DNA of 64,000 bases from Novosphingobium panipatense (GCF_002149965.1 NZ_MSQB01000009.1:1-64000); one strand, 5' to 3'; positions 1 through 10,795 are shown, counted from the stretch's first letter. Notes: generated from the letters alone by a model not told the origin. Numbers and translations: made by a program.

Positions 1-33
1 GCTCGCTGGTCCACCTTCGATCTCGCTATCCAT
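1..33 (-). CDS. Possible 5' end of a gene running off the left edge
   Basis: On the minus strand an ATG at 33 opens a frame that stays open to the window edge and begins MDSEIEGGPAS. A purine-rich AGGGGGCGG stretch lies just upstream and could serve as a ribosome binding site. Only 11 codons are visible, so no family can be assigned. The gene would lie downstream of the minus-strand lipoprotein and DUF2231 genes. It could equally be a chance frame. Confidence 0.2.
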   Translation of the reverse strand, partial: MDSEIEGGPAS

Positions 34-216
34 CGCCGCCCCCTATCCGAGCGGCAATCAGCCCTTCATCCAGCAACCGCGCAAGGCGGCCTCGGCGCCA
101 CGGTTACCAGATGCGGTTGCTTTCATAATCATCGAGGCGATTTTCTGCGCGCTGCTCACATAGCACAATGCCATGCCGGCAAGCGCCTGGCACCGGGACA
201 GCAAAGCCGGGCAAGC

Positions 217-315
217 GGAACCCCGCGAGTCGGGTTGGGCTTCACGCGGGGTTCCTGGACGGCCCCTTGGGGGCACCTGCGACCCGCAGGGCTTCGGGGG
301 GAGGCGGGGCCGTCC
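217..315. repeat. Cluster of perfect inverted repeats in a gene-free stretch
   Basis: The stretch 34-396 has no gene I can support, but its middle is highly structured. An 11-bp perfect inverted repeat pairs 217-227 (GGAACCCCGCG) with 245-255. A 10-bp perfect repeat pairs 257-266 (GGACGGCCCC) with 306-315. Inside the second lies a CCTGCG/CGCAGG hairpin at 276-290 with a 3-base loop. The series lies directly downstream of the minus-strand lipoprotein gene. It could be a terminator region, a structured RNA or a recombination site. There is no T-run that would make it a classical intrinsic terminator. Confidence 0.55.
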
Positions 316-396
316 TTTCCTGATCTTGCGATGTTCGTTGCGGTTTCCTGCCCAGGGTATCTCCTGAATAGCCGTGTCACCGGGGAACGCGCCCGA

Positions 397-804
397 TCAC
401 ATGCTGTCCATGTCGTGATCGGCCATCGAGGACATGTCATGGCCCGCATGGGGATCGGCGGGCGGGGTCGCCTCGCTCGCGGGTTGCGTGCGCGTTGCTG
501 GCGCTGCGGGTGTGGCAGTTGCGCGTGATGCGGGCGGGACAGCGCGCCGTGACGCAGGCGTGGCGGCGCCAATTGTCGAAAGAGCGTCCTGACGTGCGGC
601 CGCTGCCTCATTTTCGGAGGGAGAGGTTGCCGGGTCTGCAAGACCCGCCTCGGGTGCCGTGCCAGGCATCACCGCAGTTCCGCCCATAGGCGAAACCTCA
701 GCAGCCGGTGTGCTCTCCTGCGCTTGGTCACAAGCGGCGAGAGCGAACGTCAATGGCGCGGTCGCGAGAAATGCTATCGCGGTGTTCGATTTCAGAATTC
801 GCAT
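397..804 (-). CDS. Met/His-rich lipoprotein, probably copper-binding
   Basis: This is a predicted 135-residue secreted lipoprotein. The ATG at 804 is chosen because GGAG lies about 8 bases upstream and the product then starts with a signal peptide ending in a lipobox (TFALAAC, about residues 18-24). The longer open frame upstream lacks these signals. The mature part is low-complexity, rich in Ala, Pro and Thr. It ends in a metal-ligand tail with repeated His-Asp-Met (HAGHDMSSMADHDMDSM), typical of copper-locus accessory lipoproteins. It follows the DUF2231-like gene with a 14-bp gap and is probably in one transcript with the PepSY gene. Family membership beyond 'metal-binding lipoprotein' is unknown. 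Confidence 0.7.
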   Translation of the reverse strand: MRILKSNTAIAFLATAPLTFALAACDQAQESTPAAEVSPMGGTAVMPGTAPEAGLADPATSPSENEAAAARQDALSTIGAATPASRRAVPPASRATATPAAPATRTQPASEATPPADPHAGHDMSSMADHDMDSM

Positions 805-818
805 GTTATTCAACTCCT

Positions 819-1490
819 TCAGAGCCACGAAACGCCAAGATGGTCCGGTCCGTGCGCGAGCTCGCCGCCAAGGAACCCCTGGATGAGAACGAGTGCCGCC
901 ATGGAGAAGATCGACGCGCGCAACCATGCGCGGCTCTGGCTCGGCCTGCTCGCGAGGTATGCCATCGCAATACCGAGAACCGCGATCAGCATACCGGTCC
1001 ATCGATGGACTTGCATGACAGTATCGCCGCCGAACCACAGACCGGTGTGAATCCATCCGAACAGAACTGCGACGACTGCGCCGATTGCTCCGCCGTAGAC
1101 GAGTACGCGCACCGCACTTTCCAGGCCCGCTCCTTTCCGGCGCATCACGAACAATTCGGTGGCCGCAGCCATGAAAAACAAGGCGATCGGGAAGTGGATC
1201 GTTGCCGGATGCAGCTTTTTCAGTACGGCCATGACGCCGGTTTCGCTCTCATCCGCATGGCCACCGGCCTCGTCATGGGCTGCGCCCGCTTCATCGTGCG
1301 CGCCGGAGGACTCGCCAGCATCCGCAGTCTCGCCCATCTGCGCCATGGCCGCCTGGTCGTGCACATCGCCATTGGTGGCAGCAGGCGCGGCGCTCGCCTC
1401 TTCGCCGTGCTTTTCGTCGCCATGAGCCTGAACGGGTCCGACGAAGAGCAGGCTTGCGGCGAGCAGCGCCAGAAATGAGGGGGCTTTCAT
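819..1490 (-). CDS. DUF2231-like integral membrane protein with His-rich exported segment
   Basis: The product is about 223 residues from the ATG at 1490, which gives a good signal peptide ending VGPVQA-HG. A start at 1547 would add 19 unlikely residues. The signal peptide is followed by a His/Asp/Glu/Ala-rich periplasmic stretch (repeated AHDEAG). After that come four hydrophobic segments beginning at KKLHPATIHFPIALFF. The HPxxxHFPIAL motif followed by several helices is the hallmark of DUF2231 membrane proteins, often found in copper-resistance and cytochrome loci; their biochemical role is not established. It lies between the small ORF after PepSY and the lipoprotein gene, all on the minus strand. 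Confidence 0.75.
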   Translation of the reverse strand: MKAPSFLALLAASLLFVGPVQAHGDEKHGEEASAAPAATNGDVHDQAAMAQMGETADAGESSGAHDEAGAAHDEAGGHADESETGVMAVLKKLHPATIHFPIALFFMAAATELFVMRRKGAGLESAVRVLVYGGAIGAVVAVLFGWIHTGLWFGGDTVMQVHRWTGMLIAVLGIAMAYLASRPSQSRAWLRASIFSMAALVLIQGFLGGELAHGPDHLGVSWL

Positions 1491-1581
1491 GTCTCGTATG
1501 TCTCCCGACCCTGCAGTTAAAGTGCGACCTATGTGCCTGATACGCACGGCAGCCGCGTGCCCCTCGCATTAATTTGATAGT

Positions 1582-1716
1582 TCAGCGCGACTGAATTGCG
1601 CCCGGGTGGTCACGCTTGCTGGCGGCATCATCGCGATCGTCGAACGCATTCGGCTCCTGGCCGCGTTCGGCCTGGCGAACGAGGGTAAAGCGTTCGCCCA
1701 CGCGAATAAGCCCCAT
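1582..1716 (-). CDS. Small ORF between the PepSY and DUF2231 genes
   Basis: A 44-codon frame starts with ATG at 1716, seven bases after the PepSY stop codon, and ends with TGA at 1582. The product begins MGLIRVGERFTLVRQ and is charged, soluble, without signal peptide or membrane segment. Position and spacing fit translational coupling to the PepSY gene. I do not recognise a family and it could be non-coding. Confidence 0.35.
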   Translation of the reverse strand: MGLIRVGERFTLVRQAERGQEPNAFDDRDDAASKRDHPGAIQSR

Positions 1717-1720
1717 GGGC

Positions 1721-2452
1721 TCAGGCGAGCTTGCTCTTCTTTGCGCGGCGGCGCAGCCTCGGCATCCGGTTCGCCAGCAGGACGAAACCCGACAGGGCTA
1801 TGATCGTGCCGCCAATGCCGAACAGCAGCAGCCACCAACTGTTGATGCGGTCGCGCTCGGTCCAGTCCATGATGTGGAGGCCCCAGATGAAATCGAACAG
1901 GCGCCATGTATCGCTGCGCGCCGCCCCGAGCGTGCCGCTGGCGGCATCGATGTAGATGCGCGTCGAAGCCTCGTCAGCATAGGTGACCTGCCAGGCCGGA
2001 AAAGGGCCGCGAAACTCGGTTCCGATGGGGTCATCGACGATCCGTGCGGCCTCGATGGTCGTGCGCGGCCCGGTCCATGCGCGCAAGGCGATGGATTTTG
2101 CCGTTGCCGCCGAGATGGGGGAGAGTTTACGCCCAGTCACCGGATCGTGGAGGCTCACGCTACCGTCAACCTTGCGGACCTCGGTCACGGCATCGCCGTC
2201 GAGCGAACGTGTCGTTACCGCTGCAAGAGTACCGTCGTTTGCGACCCAGGCCGGGAGCGGGGCATCGGCGGGCAGCGCCTCTTGTTCACGCGAAACGACA
2301 TGTTCGGAGCGAACTTCTTCCAGGTCGAGAAACGACATGAGGGCGCCGGTTCCCATCCACAAGAGAACCTGGACACCGACGAAAATCGCCAGCCATTTGT
2401 GGATCTTGCTGCCGAGCACATGCAGGCGCAGCTTCAGCGACGGCGTTGCCAA
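1721..2452 (-). CDS. PepSY-domain membrane protein
   Basis: This is a 243-residue protein with an N-terminal membrane helix (KIHKWLAIFVGVQVLLWMGTG), a periplasmic region of about 150 residues and a C-terminal helix (SWWLLLFGIGGTIIALSGFV) before an Arg/Lys-rich cytoplasmic tail. Two PepSY-like repeats are visible, including a segment ending TRIYIDAASGTLG. The protein resembles the shortened PepSY-associated transmembrane proteins found beside copper and iron reductase or uptake genes. The start is a TTG at 2452, because an in-frame TAG lies three codons upstream; GAAGAGG is a plausible ribosome site. The gene diverges from the truncated cusB, and the junction between them appears to be a rearrangement point. 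Confidence 0.75.
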   Translation of the reverse strand: MATPSLKLRLHVLGSKIHKWLAIFVGVQVLLWMGTGALMSFLDLEEVRSEHVVSREQEALPADAPLPAWVANDGTLAAVTTRSLDGDAVTEVRKVDGSVSLHDPVTGRKLSPISAATAKSIALRAWTGPRTTIEAARIVDDPIGTEFRGPFPAWQVTYADEASTRIYIDAASGTLGAARSDTWRLFDFIWGLHIMDWTERDRINSWWLLLFGIGGTIIALSGFVLLANRMPRLRRRAKKSKLA

Positions 2453-2479
2453 CCGGTGCTACCTCTTCGAAAGCCGTAA

Positions 2480-3313
2480 TCAGTTGCGCGGCGCGCGCGA
2501 CGAGGAATGCTCGGCGTGCGTCCGGGAATGACAGTCATGGCCGGACAGACGCTCGCCGAGATAACCGGTTTCTCACCGATCTGGCTCGAAGCCGCGGTGC
2601 CTGAAAGGCAGGCGGCGACTGTCCGCGTCGGGCAACCTGTCAGCGCGACGCTGACCGCATTCCCCGAGGAACGCTTCTCCGGGCCCATCATCGCTATCCT
2701 GCCGAGCGCGCAGGATGCAAGCCGTACGATCACCGTTCGTGCGCAACTGCCCAATGCATCCGGGCGCCTCAAGCCGGGCATGTTCGCACAGGTCTCGCTG
2801 ACCCCGGACACACGCCGCGCGCTGCTGGTACCGTCCGAAGCGGTTATCAGGACCGGACGTCGAACCATCGTGATGGTGAAGCAGGACGAGGGCGGTTTCA
2901 TGCCCGCCGAGGTCCGGATCGGCCGCGAAGCGGGTGGAAGGACCGAAGTGCTGGCCGGTCTGTCGGCAGGCGACCAGGTCGTGACATCGGGTCAGTTCCT
3001 GCTCGATTCCGAAGCAAGCCTCACCGGACTGGACGTCCGTCCGATAGATCAGGCAGATGACGCTTCCACCGGCGGCGAGGACGCACCAGCGACCTTCGGT
3101 GCCACCGGCACGATCCAGTCGATCGCCAATGGTTCGGTGACGCTGCGGCATGGTCCTGTGCCCCGGCTCGATTGGCCCGCGATGACCATGACCTTCCGCA
3201 CGAAGAGCGCGGCGCAAATGCGCGGGCTCGAGACGGGAGACAGGGTGCGCTTCACCTTCACCCAGCAGGATGCCGGCCCCCGGATCGAGTCTATCACGAG
3301 GGCCGGACAATGA
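2480..3313 (+). pseudogene. cusB: 5'-truncated cusB (RND periplasmic adaptor) with C-terminal CusF domain
   Basis: The frame encodes only the C-terminal half of a CusB-type membrane-fusion protein. Homology to the complete CusB at 25678-27168 starts near base 2500, at the second half of the barrel-sandwich region (GMTVMAGQTLAEITG). The barrel, membrane-proximal domain and a fused CusF domain follow. The CusF part retains the ligand spacing His-8-Trp-3-Met-2-Met ([15 protein letters not shown]). The signal sequence, heavy-metal-binding domain and hairpin are missing, and an in-frame stop lies at 2477-2479. The first ATG (2507) has poor ribosome-site spacing. The end overlaps cusA by ATGA. A secreted, functional adaptor is unlikely. 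Confidence 0.8.
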
Positions 3314-6300
3314 TTGCTCGGATAATCGATGCCTCGATCGCCAACCGCCTGTTTATCGTTCTCGCCGCCGTCGCGGTAACGCTGGCCGGTTTCTGGGCGG
3401 TGCGCACGACGCCGGTCGACGCGTTGCCCGATCTGTCCGATGTGCAGGTTGTGGTCCGGTCAAACTATCCGGGTCAGGCCCCCCGGATCGTCGAGGAACA
3501 GGTCACCTATCCCCTGGCAACGACCATGCTCTCGGTGCCGGGGGCGAAAACCGTCCGTGGCTATTCGATGTTCGGTGACAGCTATGTCTATATCATCTTC
3601 GAGGACGGTACCGACCTCTACTGGGCACGCTCGCGCGTGCTCGAATATCTCAACCAGGTGCAGAACCGCCTGCCCGATGGCGTCACGAGCACGCTTGGGC
3701 CCGATGCAACCGGTGTGGGGTGGATCTACGAATATGCGCTCGTCGACCGGACCGGCGGGCACGACCTTGCCGGACTGCGCAGCCTGCAGGACTGGTTCCT
3801 GCGCTACGAGCTCAAGACGATTCCCGGCATTGCCGAGGTCGCCAGCGTCGGCGGAATGGTCAAGCAATACCAGGTCGTGCTGGAACCTTACCGGATGGCA
3901 TCGCTCGGCGTGACTCACGCCGAGATCGTGAGCGCAATCCAGGCCGCCAACCAGGAAGCGGGCGGCTCGATCGTCGAGATGGGCGAAGCCGAATATATGG
4001 TGCGTGCCTCGGGCTATCTCGGCGACCTCGACGATTTCAGGGCGATCCCGCTGCGCGCGGTGAGCGGCGGCGTTCCGGTCACGCTGGGCGACGTAGCGAC
4101 GATCCAGGTCGGCCCCGAACTGCGCCGAGGCATCGCCGAGCTCAATGGCGAAGGCGAGGTTGCCGGCGGCATCATCGTCCTGCGCCAGGGGGCGGATGCG
4201 CGAAGCGCAATACAGGCCGTGGAACTCAAACTCGATGAGTTGCAGGCAAGCCTTCCCGAAGGCGTCGAGATCGTCACGACCTACGACCGATCCCAGCTCA
4301 TCGATGCGTCGATCGAGAACCTCACCACGAAGCTTATCGAAGAGTTTATTGTCGTGGCGCTCGTATGCGCACTGTTCCTCTGGCACGCGCGTTCGGCACT
4401 CGTCGCCATTATCACCCTGCCTTTGGGCGTGCTCGCAGCCTTCATCGTGATGCGCTTCCAGGGCGTCAATGCCAACATCATGTCGCTGGGTGGAATAGCC
4501 ATCGCGATCGGTGCGATGGTAGATGCCGCCGTTGTGATGATCGAGAACGCGCACAAGCATCTCGAGCGATGGGAACACGAGAATCCCGATACCGTGCTCG
4601 CGGTGAAGGAACGCTGGCGGATCATCGCCGATGCATCGAAGGAAGTGGGACCGGCGCTGTTCTTCAGCCTGCTGATCATTACGCTGTCGTTCCTACCGGT
4701 CTTTACCCTGCAGGCGCAGGAAGGGCGGTTATTTGCACCGCTTGCTTTCACCAAGACCTATGCGATGGCTGCCGCGGCCATTCTTTCGGTAACGCTGGTG
4801 CCGGTGATGATGGGTTGGCTGATCCGTGGGAAGATCCCTTCGGAAGATTCCAATTTTCTAAACCGCTGGCTGACGAAAATCTATCGTCCGGGGCTCGACT
4901 GGGTCATGCGGCGCCCCAAGGCAACGCTGGCGATCGCGGCGCTGATCTTTCTGACCACCGCGATCCCCTTCACCCGGCTTGGCGGCGAGTTCCTCCCGCC
5001 GCTCGATGAAGGCGATTTGCTTTATATGCCGAGTGCATTGCCCGGCCTTTCCCCCGGCGAGGCGTCGGCGCTGCTGCAGCGCACCGATCGCCTGATCAAG
5101 TCGGTCCCGGAAGTGGAAACGGTGTTCGGTAAAGCGGGGCGCGCCGATACGGCGACGGATCCGGCTCCCCTGACGATGTTCGAAACGACGATCCGCTTCA
5201 AGCCCCGCGAAGAATGGCGCGAGGGAATGACGCCCGATCTGCTGGTCGAGGAACTCGACCGGGTCGTCCAGGTGCCGGGCCTCGCCAATGTCTGGGTGCC
5301 GCCGATCCGCAACCGGATCGACATGCTCGCGACCGGAATCAAGAGCCCGATCGGGGTCAAGGTGTCAGGCGACGATCTCGATCAACTGGAACGCGTTGCA
5401 CTCGATGTGGAGCGTATCGCCAAGACCGTGCCTGGCGTGAGTTCCGCGCTGGCCGAGCGGCTGTCGGGCGGTCGCTATGTCGATGTCGATATCGACCGGA
5501 TGGCGGCCGCGCGATACGGACTCAACATTGCCGACATCCAGCAGATCGTCTCTGGTGCAATAGGCGGCGCCAATGTCGCACGGACCGTCGAGGGGCTGGC
5601 GCGCTATCCGATCAATGTGCGCTATCCCCGCGAAATCAGGGACAGCGTCGATGAACTCAGGGCCCTGCCGGTTCTGACGCCGTCCGGCCAACAGATTACG
5701 CTCGGCACTGTCGCCCGTATCGCCGTCAGCGACGGTCCGCCGATGCTCAAGAGCGAGCAGGGTCGTCTGACCAGCTACATCTATGTCGATGTCCGGGGCC
5801 GCGATCTTACTTCGGTGGTCGCCGATCTTCAGGAGGCCGTCGCCGCGGGCGTCGATCTGCCTGCCGGCGTCAGTCTGTCCTATGCGGGCCAATTCGAATA
5901 TCTGACGCGCGGCTATGAGCGACTAAAGATCGTGGTTCCCGCGACGCTCGCGATCATCTTCCTGTTGCTTTATCTCATTTTCCGACGCTGGGACGAAGCC
6001 TTGCTGATCATGGGCACGCTGCCCTTTGCGCTGACGGGCGGATACTGGTTGCTCTATCTGATGGGCTACAACCAGTCGGTGGCGACTGCGGTAGGCTTCA
6101 TCGCGCTCGCCGGCGTCTCCGCCGAATTCGGCGTCGTGATGCTGATCTACCTGAAAGCCGCACTGGAACGGCGACAAGCTGACCTGAGCGCCGAAGAAGT
6201 GGACGAGGCCATCCGGGAGGGCGCGCTCCTGCGCGTGCGGCCCAAGGCGATGACCGTCGCAGTCATCCTTGCCGGTCTCTTTCCGATCCTGATCGGCACC

Positions 6301-6477
6301 GGCGCGGGCTCGGAAGTCATGAGCCGCATCGCCGCGCCGATGGTCGGCGGCATGATTACCGCGCCGCTCCTGTCCATGTTCCTGCTTCCCGCCGCTTATC
6401 TGTTGTTGCGGCGCCCCCGTCCGGAAAAATCGGCCAATTCTCAAGGAGAAGAAGAATGCGTACCCCAACCTACATGA
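3310..6477 (+). CDS. cusA: CusA-family heavy-metal RND efflux pump
   Basis: This 1055-residue inner-membrane proton antiporter belongs to the HME-RND family and would pump Cu(I)/Ag(I) from periplasm or cytosol into an outer-membrane channel. The start at 3310 overlaps the cusB stop codon; a longer open frame upstream lies inside cusB. Membrane helix 1 (residues 13-33) is followed by the porter domain and then helix 4 with the CusA-type signature [20 protein letters not shown] second porter half and four more C-terminal helices end near LLLRRPRP. Length matches CusA (about 1047). A close paralogue lies at 27165-30308. With the neighbouring cusB truncated and no cusC here, this pump would have to borrow partners from locus II. 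Confidence 0.93.
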   Translation: MIARIIDASIANRLFIVLAAVAVTLAGFWAVRTTPVDALPDLSDVQVVVRSNYPGQAPRIVEEQVTYPLATTMLSVPGAKTVRGYSMFGDSYVYIIFEDGTDLYWARSRVLEYLNQVQNRLPDGVTSTLGPDATGVGWIYEYALVDRTGGHDLAGLRSLQDWFLRYELKTIPGIAEVASVGGMVKQYQVVLEPYRMASLGVTHAEIVSAIQAANQEAGGSIVEMGEAEYMVRASGYLGDLDDFRAIPLRAVSGGVPVTLGDVATIQVGPELRRGIAELNGEGEVAGGIIVLRQGADARSAIQAVELKLDELQASLPEGVEIVTTYDRSQLIDASIENLTTKLIEEFIVVALVCALFLWHARSALVAIITLPLGVLAAFIVMRFQGVNANIMSLGGIAIAIGAMVDAAVVMIENAHKHLERWEHENPDTVLAVKERWRIIADASKEVGPALFFSLLIITLSFLPVFTLQAQEGRLFAPLAFTKTYAMAAAAILSVTLVPVMMGWLIRGKIPSEDSNFLNRWLTKIYRPGLDWVMRRPKATLAIAALIFLTTAIPFTRLGGEFLPPLDEGDLLYMPSALPGLSPGEASALLQRTDRLIKSVPEVETVFGKAGRADTATDPAPLTMFETTIRFKPREEWREGMTPDLLVEELDRVVQVPGLANVWVPPIRNRIDMLATGIKSPIGVKVSGDDLDQLERVALDVERIAKTVPGVSSALAERLSGGRYVDVDIDRMAAARYGLNIADIQQIVSGAIGGANVARTVEGLARYPINVRYPREIRDSVDELRALPVLTPSGQQITLGTVARIAVSDGPPMLKSEQGRLTSYIYVDVRGRDLTSVVADLQEAVAAGVDLPAGVSLSYAGQFEYLTRGYERLKIVVPATLAIIFLLLYLIFRRWDEALLIMGTLPFALTGGYWLLYLMGYNQSVATAVGFIALAGVSAEFGVVMLIYLKAALERRQADLSAEEVDEAIREGALLRVRPKAMTVAVILAGLFPILIGTGAGSEVMSRIAAPMVGGMITAPLLSMFLLPAAYLLLRRPRPEKSANSQGEEECVPQPT

Positions 6478-6842
6478 TCCTGCTCGCGGCACCGCTGGCG
6501 CTTGCAGCCTGCGACGCTGCAGACGACAGCTCAGAGACCATGATGTCTGACGACATGGCGAACTCGGACAGCATGCCCATGTCAGGCGAAATGCCGATGG
6601 CGGAAGAGACCGGCGGCGAGCAGAGCGCCAGCGCGGAGGGAACGGTAACAGCCATCGATTCCGAGGCGGGCACCGTGACCATCGAGCATGGTCCGGTCGA
6701 AAGTATCGGATGGCCCGCGATGACCATGGCCTTCGAAGCCGACGAACCAATCCTCGAACAGGTCAGTGTCGGTGAGGGGATAGCCTTTGAATTTCGTACT
6801 GGAACCGAAGGCAGCGTCGTTACCTCGGTAACGCCGCGATAG
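6456..6842 (+). CDS. cusF: CusF-like periplasmic Cu(I)/Ag(I) chaperone, lipoprotein form
   Basis: The product has 128 residues. A lipoprotein signal ends in LALAAC with Cys19, followed by a Met/Asp-rich linker ([11 protein letters not shown]) and a C-terminal CusF OB-fold. The four CusF ligands are visible with the exact spacing of the family: His78, Trp86, Met89 and Met91. CusF hands Cu(I)/Ag(I) to the CusB adaptor. The gene begins inside the 3' end of cusA (22-bp overlap), so it is co-translated with the pump. A structured spacer follows before the oxidase gene. The lipid anchor and Met-rich linker distinguish it from soluble E. coli CusF. Confidence 0.88.
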   Translation: MRTPTYMILLAAPLALAACDAADDSSETMMSDDMANSDSMPMSGEMPMAEETGGEQSASAEGTVTAIDSEAGTVTIEHGPVESIGWPAMTMAFEADEPILEQVSVGEGIAFEFRTGTEGSVVTSVTPR

Positions 6843-6850
6843 GACGGTGG

Positions 6851-6884
6851 GTGGGAGGCGCTCGGTTGCGCCGGTGCCTCCCAC
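6851..6884 (+). other. Intercistronic hairpin between cusF and the multicopper oxidase
   Basis: Nine bases at 6851-6859 (GTGGGAGGC) pair perfectly with 6876-6884 (GCCTCCCAC). A competing inner stem GGCGC/GCGCC is also possible. No T-run follows, so it is more likely an mRNA stability or processing element than a full terminator. It lies between the cusF stop and the next start. Confidence 0.5.
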
Positions 6885-6900
6885 GCGAAAACAGGTGAAT

Positions 6901-8442
6901 ATGCCAGGTATCGACAGGCCCAACTTTCAGGATCGCCGCGACTTCATGAAAAGCGCCGGCCTCGCGGCGACGGGTTTCGCGGCGCTGCCGCTGCTGGGTT
7001 GCGACACGCAAGGCAAGATGTCGCTCGATCGATCAGGCGCAAGCAGTCCCCTTGCTATTCCTCCGCTACAAGCAGGAACGATCGAACGGGGCGAGCGTGT
7101 CTTTCGCCTGTCCCTGACACCGGGCGAGAAAGAATTCGTGCCCGGCACTCCGTCTCCGACGATCGGTATCGACGCATCCTATCTCGGCCCGACCCTCGAA
7201 ATGCGCCGCGGCGAACAGGTTCGCTTTCACATCGACAACAAGCTTGCCGAAGATGCGACCGTCCACTGGCATGGTTTCGAACTTCCCGCCACAGCGGATG
7301 GCGGGCCGCACCAGCTCATACGGCCCGGTGAGCGCTGGAGCCCGTCCTTCGAACTACGCCAGCGCGCTTCGTTATACTGGTATCATTCGCATCTGCATCG
7401 CCGGGCCGGACCACAGGTCTATGCCGGACTTGCTGCCCCGATCTACGTGCGCGACGAGGAAGAGGATCGCCTCGATCTGCCGAGCCGGTACGGTGTGGAT
7501 GACATACCGCTCATCGTGCAGGATCGCGTGATCGACAGCTCGGGCCGCCTCGTTTACCGGCTCAACATGCACTCGCGGATGATGGGGGTGATAGGTGAGC
7601 GCATCTATGTGAACGGAACGGCCAATGCCGTTTTCGACGGCGCCGCCGGCCCGCTGCGCCTGCGGCTTCTCAATGGATCGAATGCGCGGTTCTACACCTT
7701 CTCGCTCGAAGGTGATCGTCCGATGCAACTCATCGCAAGCGATGGCGGCCTGCTTGCCGCACCCCGCGAGATTCGCAGTCTTACCCTTGCCCCAGGCGAA
7801 CGCGCACAAGTGATCGTCGACCTTTCCGAAGGGCGCCCGCTGCGCCTGAATGCCAGCAGTCCTGATAACGCCATGGGCATGATGGCCGGAGAAGGCGGGG
7901 GTATGATGGACGGCGGAATGATGGGAAACCGGACCGGTCGCGAGAGGCAGGGCCGCACCTTTTCGATCCTCGATATGCGTCCCTCCGGATCATCGACTCC
8001 AGTGATGCTCCCGCCCACCCTGGCCGCGCTAGCCGCGCCAGACCCCTCGCTCGCCGTTCGCAGCCGCCGTTTCGTACTCGATATGGGCATGATGGGTCGG
8101 GGCATGGCGATCAACGGCGAGACCATGGACATGGATGTCATCAATCAGCGCGTACCGGTGGGTCAGTGGGAAATATGGGAAATCGCCAACGCATCGATGA
8201 TGGCCCATCCCTTTCATATTCATAACGTGCAGTTCCGCTTGCTCGACCGGGACGGTCGGCCTCCGCAGGCGGAAGAGGCGGGCTTCAAGGACACCGTTAT
8301 CGTCAAGCCACGTGAACAGGTCAGGCTGCTGTTGCGGTTCGAAGAGAATACCGATCCCGACAATCCCTACATGTATCACTGTCATATCCTCGAGCACGAG
8401 GACGCAGGCATGATGGGGCAATTCGTGGTCACGGCCAATTAG
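6901..8442 (+). CDS. Multicopper oxidase, CueO/CopA type
   Basis: This 513-residue periplasmic oxidase of Cu(I) has a Tat signal with twin arginines ([10 protein letters not shown], residues 11-20) followed by a lipobox-like LLGCD, so it may be a Tat lipoprotein. All four copper-site motifs are present: HWHG (122-125), YHSHLH (161-166), HPFHIH and the C-terminal [13 protein letters not shown] (from about 493). That last motif has the Met of a type 1 site. A Met-rich loop ([18 protein letters not shown]) around residues 320-340 resembles the Cu(I)-sequestering segment of CueO. The start at 6901 has an AGGTG element upstream. It follows cusF and precedes the copper ATPase. The assignment is secure; the choice between CueO and CopA/PcoA subfamily is less so. 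Confidence 0.92.
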   Translation: MPGIDRPNFQDRRDFMKSAGLAATGFAALPLLGCDTQGKMSLDRSGASSPLAIPPLQAGTIERGERVFRLSLTPGEKEFVPGTPSPTIGIDASYLGPTLEMRRGEQVRFHIDNKLAEDATVHWHGFELPATADGGPHQLIRPGERWSPSFELRQRASLYWYHSHLHRRAGPQVYAGLAAPIYVRDEEEDRLDLPSRYGVDDIPLIVQDRVIDSSGRLVYRLNMHSRMMGVIGERIYVNGTANAVFDGAAGPLRLRLLNGSNARFYTFSLEGDRPMQLIASDGGLLAAPREIRSLTLAPGERAQVIVDLSEGRPLRLNASSPDNAMGMMAGEGGGMMDGGMMGNRTGRERQGRTFSILDMRPSGSSTPVMLPPTLAALAAPDPSLAVRSRRFVLDMGMMGRGMAINGETMDMDVINQRVPVGQWEIWEIANASMMAHPFHIHNVQFRLLDRDGRPPQAEEAGFKDTVIVKPREQVRLLLRFEENTDPDNPYMYHCHILEHEDAGMMGQFVVTAN

Positions 8443-8455
8443 GGGAGAACGACAG

Positions 8456-10795
8456 ATGAGCGATGGGCACAATGCAATCGAGGGTACGGCGACCGACCCC
8501 GTTTGCGGAATGAGCGTGAAGATGGACGGCGCCCGCTTCATCGATCGACACGAGGGTGGCGACCATTACTTCTGCTCCTCGCGCTGCCTCGACAAGTTCC
8601 GCGCGGATCCGGAGATGTATCTTTCGAAGGCGCACCTCGATGCTGTCGAGGATGTCCCGGAAGGTACGATATACACCTGTCCGATGCATCCGGAGATCCG
8701 GCAGCCGGGGCCGGGCTCCTGCCCGATATGCGGGATGGCCCTCGAACCCGAAACGGTCACCTTGAACGAGGGCCCCGATCCCGAACTCGTCGACATGCGG
8801 CGAAGGTTCTGGTGGAGCGCGCTCTTCACCCTGCCGCTCTTCGCCTATGCGATGGGCGACATGATCCCGTCGCGACCGTTCGATCAGGTCATCGAACCCG
8901 CTTTCGCGCAGTGGCTGCAGCTTCTGCTGGCCACTCCGGTGGTGCTTTGGGGCGGCTGGCCCTTCTTCACCCGCGCGCTGCAATCAGTCCGAACCATGAA
9001 CCTCAACATGTTCACCCTGATCGGCTTCGGCGTTGCCATCGCTTATCTGTTCAGCCTTGTGGCAACCCTCGCCCCGGACATCTTCCCCGAGGCTTTCCGC
9101 GATCATGCGGGCCGGGTCGGCGTCTATTACGAGGCCGCAGCGGTTATCACGACCCTCGTGCTGCTCGGGCAGGTGCTCGAGCTCAAGGCGCGCGGATCGA
9201 CATCGAGCGCCTTGCGAGCGCTTCTCGAACTCGCGCCCCCGACCGCGATGAAGATCTTCGGTCGCGGCGATGAGCGCGAAGTACCGCTCGATGAATTGAC
9301 GTCGGGGGACCTGCTGCGCGTGCGTCCGGGCGACAAGGTCCCCGTCGATGGCACGCTCGAGGATGGAAGCAGCGCCATCGACGAGTCCATGATCAGCGGC
9401 GAGCCCATTCCCGTCAAGAAAAGCGCTGGCGATCCCGTGATCGGAGGCACTGTCAACCAGACCGGCAGCTTCACCATGCGCGCGACGCAGGTCGGCGCGG
9501 ACACCATGCTCTCGAAGATCGTGCAGATGGTGGCGGAGGCGCAGCGCAGCCGGGCACCGATCCAGCGGCTCGCCGACCAAGTCACCGGATGGTTCGTGCC
9601 CATCGTCGTCCTTGTCGCTATCGTGAGTTTTGTCGTCTGGGCCATCTGGGGACCGGCACCGGCCCTTGCCTACGCGCTCGTCAACGCGGTCGCCGTTCTG
9701 ATCATCGCCTGTCCCTGCGCGCTCGGACTGGCGACGCCAATGTCGATCATGACCGGCACCGGCAAGGGAGCCCAGCACGGCATCCTGATCAAGAACGCCG
9801 AAGCGCTCGAAACGCTGGAAAAGATCGATACGCTGGTTGTCGACAAGACCGGCACACTGACCCGGGGCAAGCCCGATCTTGTCGACGTAAAACCGCAGTC
9901 AGATTTCGACGAGCAGGAGTTGCTGAGCCTTGTCGCTGCCGTTGAGAGAGGAAGCGAGCATCCGCTCGCCCACGCGATCGTGGAAGGGGCTCAAAACAGG
10001 GGCGCTGCCATCCTCGACGCTTCCGATATCGAGTCCGTGACCGGCGAAGGCATCCAGGCAAATGTCGACAAGCGCAGGGTCGCGATCGGGAATGAAAAGA
10101 TGATGGAGCGTATAGGGGCGCTCGAAGAAGGCTGGCGGTCAACGGCGGACGAAGGCCGAAGCCTCGGACAGACGGTGATGTTCGTGGCCGTGGACGGGGC
10201 ACCGGCAGGCCTTATCGCTGTCGCCGATCCGATCAAGGAAACCAGCCGCACCGCTATTGCCGCGCTGCATGAGCGCGGCATCAAGATCGTGATGCTTACC
10301 GGCGACAGCGAAGCCACCGCGCGTGCGGTAGCAAGCCAGGTCGGTATCGACGAAGTCGAAGCGAATGTCTCGCCCGAGGACAAACATCGCAAGATCGAGC
10401 AGTTGAAGAGCGAGGGTCGCCGGGTCGCTATGGCCGGCGACGGCATAAACGACGCACCCGCGCTTGCCGCTTCGCATGTCGGCATCGCGATGGGAACGGG
10501 TACCGATGTCGCGATCGAAAGCGCGGGCGTGACATTGGTGCGCGGCGACCTCGTCGGCGTTGTTCAGGCGCTCGTCCTGTCTCGGGCCACTATGCGCAAC
10601 ATCAGGCAGAACCTGTTCTTTGCCTTTGCCTATAATGCGCTCGGAATTCCGGTCGCTGCAGGTGTCCTCTATCCATGGACCGGGTTGCTTTTGAACCCGA
10701 TGATCGCGGCCGCAGCGATGAGCCTGTCTTCGGTATCGGTGATCGGCAACGCCCTGCGCCTGCGCGGCCTCGCTCTTCCCAAATTCGATACCTGA
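8456..10795 (+). CDS. copA: Cu+-exporting P1B-type ATPase with YHS domain
   Basis: This 779-residue inner-membrane pump exports Cu(I) from the cytosol. The N-terminus carries a YHS domain ([13 protein letters not shown] to about residue 54) and then a heavy-metal-binding motif (CPMHPEI…[10 protein letters not shown], about 73-96) in place of CxxC HMA domains. Eight membrane helices, a phosphatase loop and the P1B-1 ion motif [11 protein letters not shown] near residue 419 follow. Next come DKTGTLT (about 463), the SEHPLAHA His-Pro motif and GDGINDAP. The architecture matches CopF/SilP-like ATPases of metal islands. It starts 13 bp after the oxidase stop codon with GGGGAGAA upstream. No key residue is missing. 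Confidence 0.94.
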   Translation: MSDGHNAIEGTATDPVCGMSVKMDGARFIDRHEGGDHYFCSSRCLDKFRADPEMYLSKAHLDAVEDVPEGTIYTCPMHPEIRQPGPGSCPICGMALEPETVTLNEGPDPELVDMRRRFWWSALFTLPLFAYAMGDMIPSRPFDQVIEPAFAQWLQLLLATPVVLWGGWPFFTRALQSVRTMNLNMFTLIGFGVAIAYLFSLVATLAPDIFPEAFRDHAGRVGVYYEAAAVITTLVLLGQVLELKARGSTSSALRALLELAPPTAMKIFGRGDEREVPLDELTSGDLLRVRPGDKVPVDGTLEDGSSAIDESMISGEPIPVKKSAGDPVIGGTVNQTGSFTMRATQVGADTMLSKIVQMVAEAQRSRAPIQRLADQVTGWFVPIVVLVAIVSFVVWAIWGPAPALAYALVNAVAVLIIACPCALGLATPMSIMTGTGKGAQHGILIKNAEALETLEKIDTLVVDKTGTLTRGKPDLVDVKPQSDFDEQELLSLVAAVERGSEHPLAHAIVEGAQNRGAAILDASDIESVTGEGIQANVDKRRVAIGNEKMMERIGALEEGWRSTADEGRSLGQTVMFVAVDGAPAGLIAVADPIKETSRTAIAALHERGIKIVMLTGDSEATARAVASQVGIDEVEANVSPEDKHRKIEQLKSEGRRVAMAGDGINDAPALAASHVGIAMGTGTDVAIESAGVTLVRGDLVGVVQALVLSRATMRNIRQNLFFAFAYNALGIPVAAGVLYPWTGLLLNPMIAAAAMSLSSVSVIGNALRLRGLALPKFDT

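Noticed and set aside
58..174. A 38-codon minus-strand frame starting MALCYVSSAQKIAS
   Set aside because: Short, without ribosome site or recognisable features, in a region dominated by inverted repeats; not enough support for a gene.
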